Shown here: positions 1 through 7,274 of the stretch, piece after piece
Position numbering within the stretch: the stretch's first letter is position 1
Layout of the letters: each line of letters opens with the position of its first letter
Assembly: GCA_019309045.1 (NCBI GenBank)
Contig: JAFDGZ010000027.1
Span: forward strand, 1 to 34,958
Reading direction: 5' to 3'
Source of the DNA: Deltaproteobacteria bacterium
GTDB lineage: Bacteria; Desulfobacterota; Syntrophobacteria; BM002
DNA length: 34,958 nt
Position numbers and translations under genes: made by a program
The notes under the pieces: model-generated
What the model was told of the DNA's origin: nothing
Database searches by the model: none
Seen by the model: the letters and a program-made list of their open reading frames with translations, nothing else

Positions 1-3
1 ACC

Positions 4-35
4 AGGCAGGGCCAAAGGTTGGACCCTGCCTTTTT
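4..35 (+). terminator. Intrinsic terminator for a gene left of the window
   Basis: Eight-base arms AGGCAGGG (4-11) and CCCTGCCT (24-31) are perfectly complementary and are followed by TTTT at 32-35. The T-run lies on the plus strand, so the terminator serves a rightward gene ending before the window. The stretch from 36 to 268 shows no convincing gene. Confidence 0.6.
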
Positions 36-268
36 CTAGCTGAACCGAAAGAGGCATTTTTTCAATCGGATGAGCCGATTAAATACTGGCAGCGAACCGC
101 CTCTGGCCATGTCACTGGAACAACATTAGTTGAAATCTCTGAAATGCACCACCTTGGAGCTCAGAGTGCTGTTTGCAGTCATATAATCGCAGTGTCTTTT
201 CTTTGCCATCTGCCTTTCGTCGCCTGCAAGCTTTGGCGGAACCGGCGCAAATGTTCCTGGCAAGCCAG

Positions 269-967
269 TTACCAGGGAAACACCAGCCGGTGAAAGGCCT
301 CAGCCAGTTCGAAGTCTTCTCCCTGGGCCATCTCCCGGCACCTCTGGCGCAGCCAGCCATCGAGATCTTCAGGATTGGGGAAGCCCTGTATCTGGCTCTG
401 GTGGCAGCGCAGCGCTGCTAGTTTGAGGGCAAAGGTGTCAGTGATATCCGAGCGATAGTTTATGTCTTCCGCAGCCCAGAACAGTATCTCCTCTACTTTG
501 TGGGGCTCCAGACCTTCCTCGAGAAGGTCTGGATACGACAGATGATCCCTGGCATAGGGAAACACTGCATCCAGGGTAACCTGGCCGGCGATGCGGTGGT
601 CACGATGCCACAGGTAGCGCCGATAGGGATCCAGGGTGACCACCACCCTGGGCCGAAAAATGCGCAGCCAGCGAACAATTTGTTTGCGAAATTCCGGGGT
701 GTCTTCCAGGCCTTGGTCAGGATAACCCAGAAATACCACCTCTCTGACTCCCAGGATCTCTGCAGCAGCAAGCTGTTCTTTCTGTCTGATCTGCGCCAGT
801 TGCTCAGGTTTGACGCTGCGGTCCGCTGTACCCTTGTCGCCGTTGGTGCAGACAAGGTAGGCAACCTGCTTGCCCTGCCGCACCCAGCGAGCCACTGTTC
901 CGGCCGCCCCGAATTCGGCGTCATCTGGATGAGCAGTAACCACCAGTACGTCAACTGTCTCTTTCAT
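269..967 (-). CDS. PIG-L family N-acetylglucosaminyl deacetylase (LmbE/BshB/MshB-like)
   Basis: A 232-aa zinc-dependent deacetylase of the PIG-L/LmbE family, whose members remove N-acetyl groups from GlcNAc conjugates such as GlcNAc-malate (BshB), GlcNAc-inositol (MshB) or GlcNAc-PI. The metal-binding and catalytic motif AHPDD is at residues 12-16 and the second metal-binding segment HRDH is at 121-124. Its length is close to bacillithiol BshB (about 235 aa) and shorter than actinobacterial MshB. The ATG start has a strong GGGAGG site. It is the last gene of the leftward run that includes an MshA-like glycosyltransferase, a GNAT protein and an S51/CysS-C fusion, which suggests it deacetylates the glycosyltransferase's product. 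The substrate is inferred; related enzymes also act on antibiotics and surface sugars. Confidence 0.88.
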   Translation of the reverse strand: MKETVDVLVVTAHPDDAEFGAAGTVARWVRQGKQVAYLVCTNGDKGTADRSVKPEQLAQIRQKEQLAAAEILGVREVVFLGYPDQGLEDTPEFRKQIVRWLRIFRPRVVVTLDPYRRYLWHRDHRIAGQVTLDAVFPYARDHLSYPDLLEEGLEPHKVEEILFWAAEDINYRSDITDTFALKLAALRCHQSQIQGFPNPEDLDGWLRQRCREMAQGEDFELAEAFHRLVFPW

Positions 968-1078
968 CCCGACCTCCCGCTATTGCTTGCTCCGCGAAGG
1001 AAAGCTTGTGAATAGAAGCATGGACTGCTACGACGTGCCTGCAACCTGCTCAACCAGCATTGGAACCGGCTGGTCGGC

Positions 1079-2308
1079 TCAGTTTCTCACAGCATGGTAT
1101 TCCCTGAACACCGTGCGGTACTGCTCTATCATTGCTGTGGCTACGCGCGCCCAGCTGTATTGCTGCACTGAGGCACGGATCTTCTCGGGCGACAGAGTGT
1201 GCCTCCTGGCAATGAAAGAGTCGATGCCGCTTGCCAACAACCTGGCTGAACCGTTGCCCACTAGATGTCCAGTCTCGCCCTGGCGCAGGACGTCTTCCAT
1301 GGCTCCCACCCGGGTGGCGACCACAGGCGTGCCCGAAGCAAGAGCTTCCAGGGCCACAAGGCCGAAGCTCTCATAACGGGATGGCAGTACCAGAACATCT
1401 GCAGCACTGTAGTATGGCGGCAGATCAGTTTGTGGCAGACTACCAGTAAAAGTTACCCGCTGGTGGATTCCCAGCTGGCGGCAAATTCTCTGCAGGTTTC
1501 GGGTCTCTGCTGTGTCCGGGCCGTCGCCACCAACTAGCACCAGTCGCAGCCACGGCAGGTGCTGCAGGTATTTTACCGCCTCCAGCAGCCTTTCTATGCC
1601 TTTCAAAGGAACAAATCTCCCCACATACAGGATGATTGCTTCATCCGGGTCAAAAGCAAGCTGCTCTCTAGCGGCAAGTTTGTCAATTGGCCGAAAAATA
1701 TCAAGGTTTACGCCACAAGGAACCACGTCAACTGCCTCGGCGGCAACATCATAGTGCTGTTGCAATTGTTGCTTTTCACTGTCTGTGGCCACCAGGATGC
1801 GCTGGCAAGTTTTCGCCAGTCGCATCTCAGCGTCTATGCGAAGCCGTGGTTCTCTTTCCTCAGCAGTTGCACCGTTTTTCATGGCAGCAACTGTGTGAAA
1901 CATGAACATATGAGGTATGAGCCATCTTTGCTGGGCCATCTGTCCCACTTCTCCCGAGAGCCAGTAGTGGCTGTGGATGATGTCATAGGAAAGAGATTTT
2001 TCCCAGCGCAATCGATCCATCTTCTGGAAGAACTCGTCCAGATGGCTATAGAGAGCCATTTTGTCCTCTGGGTTGCCATTGCCTGTTTTCACATGGAGCA
2101 AGCGCACATTGTCAGCCAGTGTGACGCTCTTGCCACTGCCGCCACCGTGGTGCCGAGTATAGATGTCCACCCGATGACCGCGTTTGCCCAGTGCCACTGC
2201 CAGTTCCTGGACATAGACGCTCATGCCTCCCGTGTCCCTGGTTCCCAACCTGCCTAGAGGGCTGGCGTGAACACTCAGCATGGCTATTTTCAACGTTTTG
2301 GTGGGCAA
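1079..2308 (-). CDS. GT4 family glycosyltransferase, MshA-like
   Basis: A 409-aa GT-B fold glycosyltransferase (family GT4). The N-terminal motif TRDTGGMSVYV and the segment YDIIHSHYWLSGEVG closely resemble MshA, which transfers GlcNAc from UDP-GlcNAc to inositol phosphate; sucrose-phosphate synthases share the first motif. The C-terminal half has the nucleotide-sugar segment VLPSRYESFGLVALEALASGTPVVA, with the retaining-GT4 E-x7-E pattern. The TTG at 2308 is chosen because GAGGTGA lies five bases before it; a GTG at 2317 would add three residues. It sits about 90 bp after the GNAT gene and 111 bp before the PIG-L deacetylase gene, the same pairing of classes used to start mycothiol and bacillithiol synthesis. 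Acceptor unknown; a role in surface glycan synthesis is the main alternative. Confidence 0.87.
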   Translation of the reverse strand: MPTKTLKIAMLSVHASPLGRLGTRDTGGMSVYVQELAVALGKRGHRVDIYTRHHGGGSGKSVTLADNVRLLHVKTGNGNPEDKMALYSHLDEFFQKMDRLRWEKSLSYDIIHSHYWLSGEVGQMAQQRWLIPHMFMFHTVAAMKNGATAEEREPRLRIDAEMRLAKTCQRILVATDSEKQQLQQHYDVAAEAVDVVPCGVNLDIFRPIDKLAAREQLAFDPDEAIILYVGRFVPLKGIERLLEAVKYLQHLPWLRLVLVGGDGPDTAETRNLQRICRQLGIHQRVTFTGSLPQTDLPPYYSAADVLVLPSRYESFGLVALEALASGTPVVATRVGAMEDVLRQGETGHLVGNGSARLLASGIDSFIARRHTLSPEKIRASVQQYSWARVATAMIEQYRTVFREYHAVRN

Positions 2309-2407
2309 GTGAATCACCTCGGGCCAGCCTTTCAGTCAACTGTGATCTTTTTTCCAGCTGCAGCAAAACAGAGCCGCCCCTGCCTGCATTTTTGCTCGAC
2401 TACCAGG

Positions 2408-3376
2408 TCACTCAAGAACAATCTCACATCTGTAGAGGGGAACAGGCTTGCCTCCAAGACGCCGTTTATAGGGTTCGTTTCCCTTGAGAAAATCGTATAT
2501 TTTTAAGCCTCGGCCAATACTGTCTCGGATGCTCAAAATCTTGCTGAGCAAACCAACACTGAGGGAACTGAATCTGGCATCATAGCCATTGTTGTAGAGA
2601 TAGACCCTGGAATTGTAGTCGAAACACATGGCAGCGGCTGCAGCCTCACCGTCGATCTCGAGAAAAAAGAGCTTCAGCAGGCGAGCCTCTGCCATTGCCT
2701 CTGCAAGCTCCCTGAAATATGTCCTCATCTGTTCAGTCATAAAAGCGGCCTTGTCCGCCCTGCTCAAACCAAACAGAGCAAGGAAGATCTCCATTTTTTC
2801 CCTTACCTCACTGACTTGCTGCACAAGATGGAAATTGACCTGGCCACTGTTGTACAGCCGTCGCAGCTTCCTTCTTGTCTCATGCCGTTCCTTGGCAGTG
2901 AGCTGCTGCAGAAAGTCCTCCCAGGTCGGCGGCAGCATCAGCTCCAGGATGACGTCTTCCTGTCGGCTGCTAACCTGGCATTTCTCTGCAGCGGCCCTGG
3001 CGGCCAGCTCTGTGAGCACCATGGACTCCGGCCGCACCAGCCCCAGGTTCAACCGGTTTACCCCCTGCTCTCTGAGGTACTGCAGCAATACCTGAAAGAA
3101 TTGCTGTCCCTGCCCCGGGGCAACCACGAAATCCAGGTAGTCGCATACGTCAGGATCACCCAGGAAGCGGGCCTCCTGTGCCTGCACTACAATGGGTGCC
3201 ATACCGATGGGCTCCTCCTCGCAACTCACCAGGCAGATATGCGGAGGCAGCCCCTCGGCAAAAATACGCCACCACACCTGCAGCCATGGCGGCAGTACAA
3301 AAGGGCACTCCCACCTCAAAGAGTAGGCAGCATTGCGCCAGTACGAGTCGAGACCCTCCAGGGTCTCCAGCTTCAC
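2408..3376 (-). CDS. GNAT-fold acyltransferase (Acetyltransf_6/BioF2-like, FemAB-related)
   Basis: A 322-aa protein resembling the BioF2-like/CelD acetyltransferase group (PF13480), which has two GNAT-like folds related to FemAB aminoacyl transferases. The central to C-terminal part is typical: an Arg/Lys-rich helix with RHETRRKLRRL (about residues 164-174), then FLEIDGEAAAAAMCFDY and VYLYNNGYDARFSSLSVG, and the closing FLKGNEPYKRRLGG. Such proteins transfer acyl or aminoacyl groups to amines. The start is a GTG with a weak ribosome site, so the exact N-terminus is uncertain. It lies between the S51/CysS-C fusion and the GT4 gene on the same strand. If the operon makes a sugar thiol, this gene would fill the slot of MshD (GNAT) in mycothiol synthesis; that is inference. 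Confidence 0.75.
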   Translation of the reverse strand: MKLETLEGLDSYWRNAAYSLRWECPFVLPPWLQVWWRIFAEGLPPHICLVSCEEEPIGMAPIVVQAQEARFLGDPDVCDYLDFVVAPGQGQQFFQVLLQYLREQGVNRLNLGLVRPESMVLTELAARAAAEKCQVSSRQEDVILELMLPPTWEDFLQQLTAKERHETRRKLRRLYNSGQVNFHLVQQVSEVREKMEIFLALFGLSRADKAAFMTEQMRTYFRELAEAMAEARLLKLFFLEIDGEAAAAAMCFDYNSRVYLYNNGYDARFSSLSVGLLSKILSIRDSIGRGLKIYDFLKGNEPYKRRLGGKPVPLYRCEIVLE

Positions 3377-3461
3377 AGAGTATTGCTTGCCTGCTATTTT
3401 CAGCTTACATCCCCCCTGCAGCTGTTCTCAGGATTTGCATCTGCTCCATGGTGACAGCAGC

Positions 3462-4715
3462 CTAAGACTTCAGGCGCCAGCGAGGTCCCTTCTCTGTATC
3501 TTCCACAAGGATACCTGCCCGCGCCAGGCACTGGCGAAGTTCGTCGGCCTCCCGCCACTTTCTCGCCTCTCTGAATTTTTGCCGCACAGCGAGCACTTCT
3601 TCCACCAGGGGCGTCAACCACTCTTCTCTGTCCCTCGGCAAGCACTCCAGTCTCAGGCCGACAACCACCATGAGATCCCGCAAAATCTCTCGTGCCTGGG
3701 AGATTGCCTCTTCACTCTCCAGAGCCTCTCTAGCCCGCCATATTGTGCGGTCGAGCTCCAGGAGGGCATTGGTCACTTCCCTGGGCCGATGCCCTGCCAT
3801 GGCAGCATCAAAGGCATCCTTGATGGCATGGATTTTCTCCCAAAATGAATCTCCCTCGTGCTCCAGGTCCCGAGCACCAGGTACCATTGCTGCAGTCGCT
3901 GCAGTGCCATTCTTCGCCAGTCCCTTGCCCCGCAATACATCCAGGGGAAAAGACTCTCCCGTTCGAAAGATCAGCTGCTCAGTGCCGCGCCACAGGGTAA
4001 CTGTGCCGATGCCCCTGATCACTGCCTCGTTCTTGGCAAGATTCATGAGACAGGCAGTATGCTCATCCAGACCCAGAACAGCTACCTCTTCCGGCAGCAG
4101 GCCCCGGAGCTCTGCAAATCGGCGCTGTCCCATGAAGCAGCAGCTGGTATCATGGCTTCCTCCCTCTGCATTGTTCCAGTGGGGGATCACCACTAGATTG
4201 AAACCGAAAGGTGCCAGGAGGTCCAGGCCAGCCACCCAGTGCAAGTCTTCACCCACTTTGTAGATTTCATAGACCGGCAGGGTATAGCGCCCCACTGTCA
4301 AGGCCGCGGCACTGGCTGCTACCAGGCAGCCGCCTTTTTCTACTTGCTCGAGAAGTATTCCTGGAATTGGCGTCTGTTGCCACTGGCGAACCGCATAAGT
4401 GGGACTGCCAGGACCAATCAGAATGAAATTGGCATGCCGCAACTTGTGCAGCGCCTGCTCCAGTTCGTAGAGAGAACTCGTCTCCTTTGACTTGAAAGAA
4501 GCCACCTCCAATGGTTGCTGAATGCGGTTCTGGAAGTATTCCTTTGCTCGCCGCGATATCTCGTCCACATTGAGCTGGAACCCGGCGGGTGTATCCAGGA
4601 ACACCGCCCGAGGTGGCTCTGGCACCCTTTTAAGGAGTTCTCTGTGGACTGCCACCATGGTGGCAGTCAGCTCTCCCGAACCCATGAGAGCAATGGTTCC
4701 TTTCCCTGCAACCAT
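3462..4715 (-). CDS. Peptidase S51-like domain fused to a cysteinyl-tRNA synthetase C-terminal region
   Basis: A 417-aa two-part protein. Residues 1 to about 265 resemble the S51 / class I glutamine-amidotransferase-like fold (cyanophycinase, dipeptidase E): an opening ALMGSGE, a nucleophile-elbow-like VAASAAAL with Ser135, and a conserved block around HWNNAEGGSHD (179-189) and LGLDEHTA. After a linker rich in Ala and Gly, residues about 285-417 match the end of cysteinyl-tRNA synthetase: FWEKIHAIKDAFDAAM, a helical DALR-like stretch, then REARKWREADELRQ and GILVEDTEKGPRWR, nearly the wording of the E. coli CysS terminus. The HIGH and KMSKS motifs are absent, so it cannot activate cysteine and is not a tRNA ligase. 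It is the first gene of the four-gene leftward run. Function unknown; a role with cysteine- or cysteinyl-containing molecules is inferred. Confidence 0.78.
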   Translation of the reverse strand: MVAGKGTIALMGSGELTATMVAVHRELLKRVPEPPRAVFLDTPAGFQLNVDEISRRAKEYFQNRIQQPLEVASFKSKETSSLYELEQALHKLRHANFILIGPGSPTYAVRQWQQTPIPGILLEQVEKGGCLVAASAAALTVGRYTLPVYEIYKVGEDLHWVAGLDLLAPFGFNLVVIPHWNNAEGGSHDTSCCFMGQRRFAELRGLLPEEVAVLGLDEHTACLMNLAKNEAVIRGIGTVTLWRGTEQLIFRTGESFPLDVLRGKGLAKNGTAATAAMVPGARDLEHEGDSFWEKIHAIKDAFDAAMAGHRPREVTNALLELDRTIWRAREALESEEAISQAREILRDLMVVVGLRLECLPRDREEWLTPLVEEVLAVRQKFREARKWREADELRQCLARAGILVEDTEKGPRWRLKS

Positions 4716-4757
4716 ACTCGACAGTGCTCCCCAGCTGAGTTGCCTATGTCTCGCTCG

Positions 4758-4786
4758 AACATCCGATAAATTGCAGCTAATGTCAA
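4758..4786 (-). promoter_or_regulatory. Candidate promoter of the thiol-like operon
   Basis: On the minus strand, TTGACA (4781-4786) is a perfect -35 box and GATGTT (4758-4763) lies 17 bases downstream as a weak -10. The first gene starts at 4715. The -35 is good but the -10 is poor, so this is tentative. Nothing else was recognised between 4716 and 4968. Confidence 0.35.
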
Positions 4787-4968
4787 AATACTACAATCCT
4801 GGTCGGATTGATTAAATTAAGTCTTTTTTCGTTGACTGTAAAGGGTTATTCAGGTTAGCAGGACTGGAGCCATCCGGTTCCCTGGTGCTCTTCCAGAGAT
4901 TTCCTGCTAGTAGCGGGCGGCTGCTAATGGGCAGAACCCCGGATGATTGTCTGTTTTACTGTAATGTC

Positions 4969-5481
4969 TCAATCCCCTTCCTTGCCCTTTTTCCAATGCA
5001 TGGTCTGACACGCCACCCCGAAGACGACCAGCACCGCATAGAGCATCCAGGTGAAAATACTGTTCCAGTACAAGCCCCCCACCAGAAGGGTGGCACCAGC
5101 GAGTGAGGACAGCGCGATCAGGGCAAAATCAAAAAAGAAAAGCAGCAGCGCTGCTGCCAGGCTGCCGCCGCCTGCTACCGCGACCAGAGTCCAGCCAGGG
5201 CCCATGAGGCCAAAAAGAGAAAAGAGAAAAATCAGCAGATAGGCCCCCATGATAAACCCCGCTATGCCCACAGCCAGATGCTGCGCCAGTATGGCCAGCA
5301 GCACACCTGCAAGTCCGGCAGCCAGGGGGACAATCACCATGAGAAGCGGGGAATGGCCGACCATGAACTGACTGGCCAGATTGGAGGCGAAGATAAACCC
5401 AGCCGCCCCCACAAAGATCCAGTACAGTTGGCGTCCCATGGTGAGCAGCGCCAGGCCTACAAAAATCGCGGGGATATGCAT
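4969..5481 (-). CDS. Polytopic inner-membrane protein (DUF4203/TM7S3-like)
   Basis: A 170-aa protein made almost entirely of hydrophobic helices. About six or seven transmembrane segments can be counted, rich in Gly, Ala and Leu, and a short Lys-rich tail (HWKKGKEG) is probably cytoplasmic. The overall look is that of the DUF4203/TM7S3-type family of unknown function. The ATG is preceded by AGGAGG at a spacing of about eight bases, so the start is secure. It stands alone: the thiol-like operon begins 254 bp to its left on the same strand but has its own candidate promoter. No catalytic residues were recognised. Confidence 0.7.
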   Translation of the reverse strand: MHIPAIFVGLALLTMGRQLYWIFVGAAGFIFASNLASQFMVGHSPLLMVIVPLAAGLAGVLLAILAQHLAVGIAGFIMGAYLLIFLFSLFGLMGPGWTLVAVAGGGSLAAALLLFFFDFALIALSSLAGATLLVGGLYWNSIFTWMLYAVLVVFGVACQTMHWKKGKEGD

Positions 5482-5639
5482 GAGTCTACCTCCTGGTGAG
5501 AACTATTATGGGGGATTCTCTTGCTGAAATCCAGCTCGCAGAAAGGGTACGGTTCACACCCAGGTTCTGAAGCCCGTTTCGGCAAGGGGCTGCGGCTAAG
5601 GGAAGAAAGACGACACTGGCAGCTCTTTAACCGTACGGG

Positions 5640-5682
5640 GATCGCGGCCGTGGCCCTTGTGGCGGTAAGATGCCGCTCCCGC
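5640..5682. repeat. REP-like element
   Basis: GATCGCGGC (5640-5648) and GATGCCGCTCCC (inside 5661-5682) match the two halves of the motif found intact at 23171-23194, here split by an extra 12 bases or so. Such GATCGCGGC...GCCGCTCC elements are common dispersed intergenic palindromes in proteobacteria. Confidence 0.5.
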
Positions 5683-5812
5683 AGGAGTTGCAGTTCCCAC
5701 TTTGACATGCTTGGAGGCTTCCACCCCTGGTCTGCATTCTGGTTTTGCTTTACTTGGAGCCGTTATGGAGGATCATCCTTCTGGGGCTTTGCGCCCTGGT
5801 CTAAAGCACAGC

Positions 5813-6056
5813 GGTTGATGGCAAAATGAAAATGCACCCCCTTCACTAGCCGATTGCTGGCAGCTAAAACCTCAAGGCTGAGCCAGCGGCCAGTACTACA
5901 ATGGCGCCATGGCGCAGTTGCTTGCCGCAATAGATAACAACACAGGACAACGCAGGCTGAAGCCTGCGGCTACCAACTTGTTGCCGTGCCTCCAGTTCCC
6001 TCTCCGCCTGGTTGATGGTACTGGTTATCAGGTGCACTTTCATTTTGCCATCAACC
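5813..6056. repeat. 244-bp segment bounded by 26-nt inverted repeats (MITE-like)
   Basis: The 26 bases at 5813-5838 begin GGTTGATGGCAAAATG. The 26 bases at 6031-6056 are their reverse complement with one mismatch. The 192 bp between them have no gene and contain the palindrome at 5951-5968. The arrangement resembles a miniature inverted-repeat element, but no clear target-site duplication was found. A very long-armed RNA hairpin is the alternative. Confidence 0.5.
5951..5968. repeat. Perfect palindrome, REP-like
   Basis: CGCAGGCT and AGCCTGCG are perfect arms separated by GA. The motif 'cgcaggctgaagcctgcggctac' belongs to a commonly dispersed intergenic type. It lies inside the inverted-repeat segment 5813-6056. 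Confidence 0.55.
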
Positions 6057-6176
6057 TGTAGCCCTTCAATTGCACAGGTCACCACAACAAGGCATCGAAG
6101 CGATTGAAGCACCACGAACAGTATGCTGCCCGGACAACAATGTCTGCCCATGTCAGAAATAACCACCCGGTTGCAT

Positions 6177-6719
6177 CTACTCTATGTCGTATTCTGCCTC
6201 GGTGAGGAGCTGCAAGAGTCTTCGCCGCTGAGGCGTGCGTTCTGGCAGAAAAAGGGGCTCGCATCGCTTGATGATTGATTTGCGAGAGACCACTGCCGCA
6301 GCAAAGGCTAGACAGGTAGGTTCGCCGCAGTCGCCGCAATTGGTGCCCGGAAGTTCCTTGAACACTGCCAATGGCCCGAGCCGCGCTTGTTTGCGCAGCA
6401 CCGGAGTTATGGATTCCTTGCGGTCATGGACGTCATTTATCAGGTTTCTGAGACAATCGCAGATTTTGCGGGCCTCGCTTTCGGACTTCACTGCTGTCAC
6501 TGTAATCTGCCGCGGTCGAATGGCTACAATGTGTCCCTCCTCCATGTAGTTGAGCTCGTCGTGGCCATGGATGTAAGTGCAGCCGCGGATTTCTGCCGCC
6601 AGATAAGGCAGCAGTTCGCTGATATCCTCTGGGAGGTCTATGATGGCGTTGAACTTGGTGGAGGTGGGCATGCACTCGATATTGAGCAGGTGCATATTCA
6701 CTCTATCCAGCAATGGCAT
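6177..6719 (-). CDS. 4Fe-4S protein with an ACS/CODH gamma-like cluster motif
   Basis: A 180-aa protein whose C-terminal third carries GTNCGDCGEPTCLAFA followed by a fourth Cys in IIKRCEPL. This C-x2-C-x4-C...C pattern is that of the Fe-S domain (PF04060) found at the N-terminus of the corrinoid Fe-S protein gamma subunit and in RnfB-like proteins. The N-terminal 120 residues form a soluble domain that I do not recognise. The open frame continues upstream to 7097, but ATG 6719 follows AGGGGGCGG, and the extra residues overlap the DnaJ gene, so they are excluded. It follows the DnaJ-like gene by 25 bp in the same direction. It is probably an electron-carrying or regulatory protein in anaerobic metabolism; no partner is visible in the window. 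Confidence 0.75.
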   Translation of the reverse strand: MPLLDRVNMHLLNIECMPTSTKFNAIIDLPEDISELLPYLAAEIRGCTYIHGHDELNYMEEGHIVAIRPRQITVTAVKSESEARKICDCLRNLINDVHDRKESITPVLRKQARLGPLAVFKELPGTNCGDCGEPTCLAFAAAVVSRKSIIKRCEPLFLPERTPQRRRLLQLLTEAEYDIE

Positions 6720-6744
6720 AGCTGACCGCCCCCTGTGAATTTCC

Positions 6745-7200
6745 CTAGCCGCCTGCACCGGCCTGGTGGCTGAGGGTCTCGTAGGCTCTTTGAATTTCCT
6801 GAAACTTTTCTTTGGCAAGCTCTTGAAACTCCTCTCCGAGGTGAGTGACTCGATCCGGATGATACTTCTGGGCAAGCCTTCGATATGCAGAGCGGATCTC
6901 TTCAGCAGTCGCTCCGGGAGCGAGACCAAGAATTTCGTAGGGATCCCTTTCCTGGCGCCGCCTTTCGGTTGTCCCATCGCCCGCCTGGTGAGCTCTGCCG
7001 GCGCCGCTGCGGTATGAGCTCCCTGTTTGGCCATACTCTGCCTCTGGTCTGAGTCTCCTGAACAGCCAGAAGGCCAGGAACATGAGCAAGATGTCATCAG
7101 TCCATCCCAGACCCAGGATGGAGTCGGGGAAGGCGTCTATGGGGCTCATGAAGTAGAGCAGGCCCAGGAGCAAAGGCCAGTAGCGTTTCAACCAACTCAT
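6745..7200 (-). CDS. Membrane-associated DUF1232 (YkvA) - DnaJ domain protein
   Basis: A 151-aa protein. Residues 1 to about 50 hold one or two hydrophobic helices with the DUF1232/YkvA-like core [13 protein letters not shown] and GWTDDILL. A charged linker follows, then a C-terminal J domain starting [17 protein letters not shown] with the diagnostic HPD in QKYHPDRV. The J domain stimulates an Hsp70 (DnaK) ATPase, here probably at the membrane. ATG 7200 (AGGGA about seven bases upstream) is preferred over an upstream in-frame codon at 7266 because it starts directly at the hydrophobic segment. Position within a leftward run of nitrilase, this gene and an Fe-S protein suggests co-transcription but not shared function. 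Confidence 0.85.
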   Translation of the reverse strand: MSWLKRYWPLLLGLLYFMSPIDAFPDSILGLGWTDDILLMFLAFWLFRRLRPEAEYGQTGSSYRSGAGRAHQAGDGTTERRRQERDPYEILGLAPGATAEEIRSAYRRLAQKYHPDRVTHLGEEFQELAKEKFQEIQRAYETLSHQAGAGG

Positions 7201-7274
7201 GTTATTTCCCTGCTGAACAACAGCCAAAGAGGATGTCCTCTCAGAACAACATCCTCCATCAGTCAAAAGTGTTC

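Larger units (their letters stand above)
5482..6176. other. Non-coding stretch with REP-like palindromes and an inverted-repeat element
   Basis: No open frame here has a ribosome site or a family-like sequence. The stretch holds a REP-like hairpin around 5640-5682, an inverted-repeat pair at 5813-5838 and 6031-6056, and a perfect palindrome at 5951-5968. It looks like an intergenic repeat landing zone. Confidence 0.6.

Noticed and set aside
1079-2308. Annotation of the glycosyltransferase as sucrose-phosphate synthase
   Set aside because: The GGMSVYV motif is shared by both families, but the YDIIHSHYWLSGEVG segment, the size and the neighbouring PIG-L deacetylase favour the MshA-like group.
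3462-4715. Annotation of this protein as cysteinyl-tRNA synthetase
   Set aside because: Only the terminal CysS region is present; the catalytic Rossmann domain with HIGH and KMSKS is missing and replaced by an S51-like domain.
5521-5829. Plus-strand 102-codon frame across the REP region
   Set aside because: It reads through REP palindromes and has no ribosome site.
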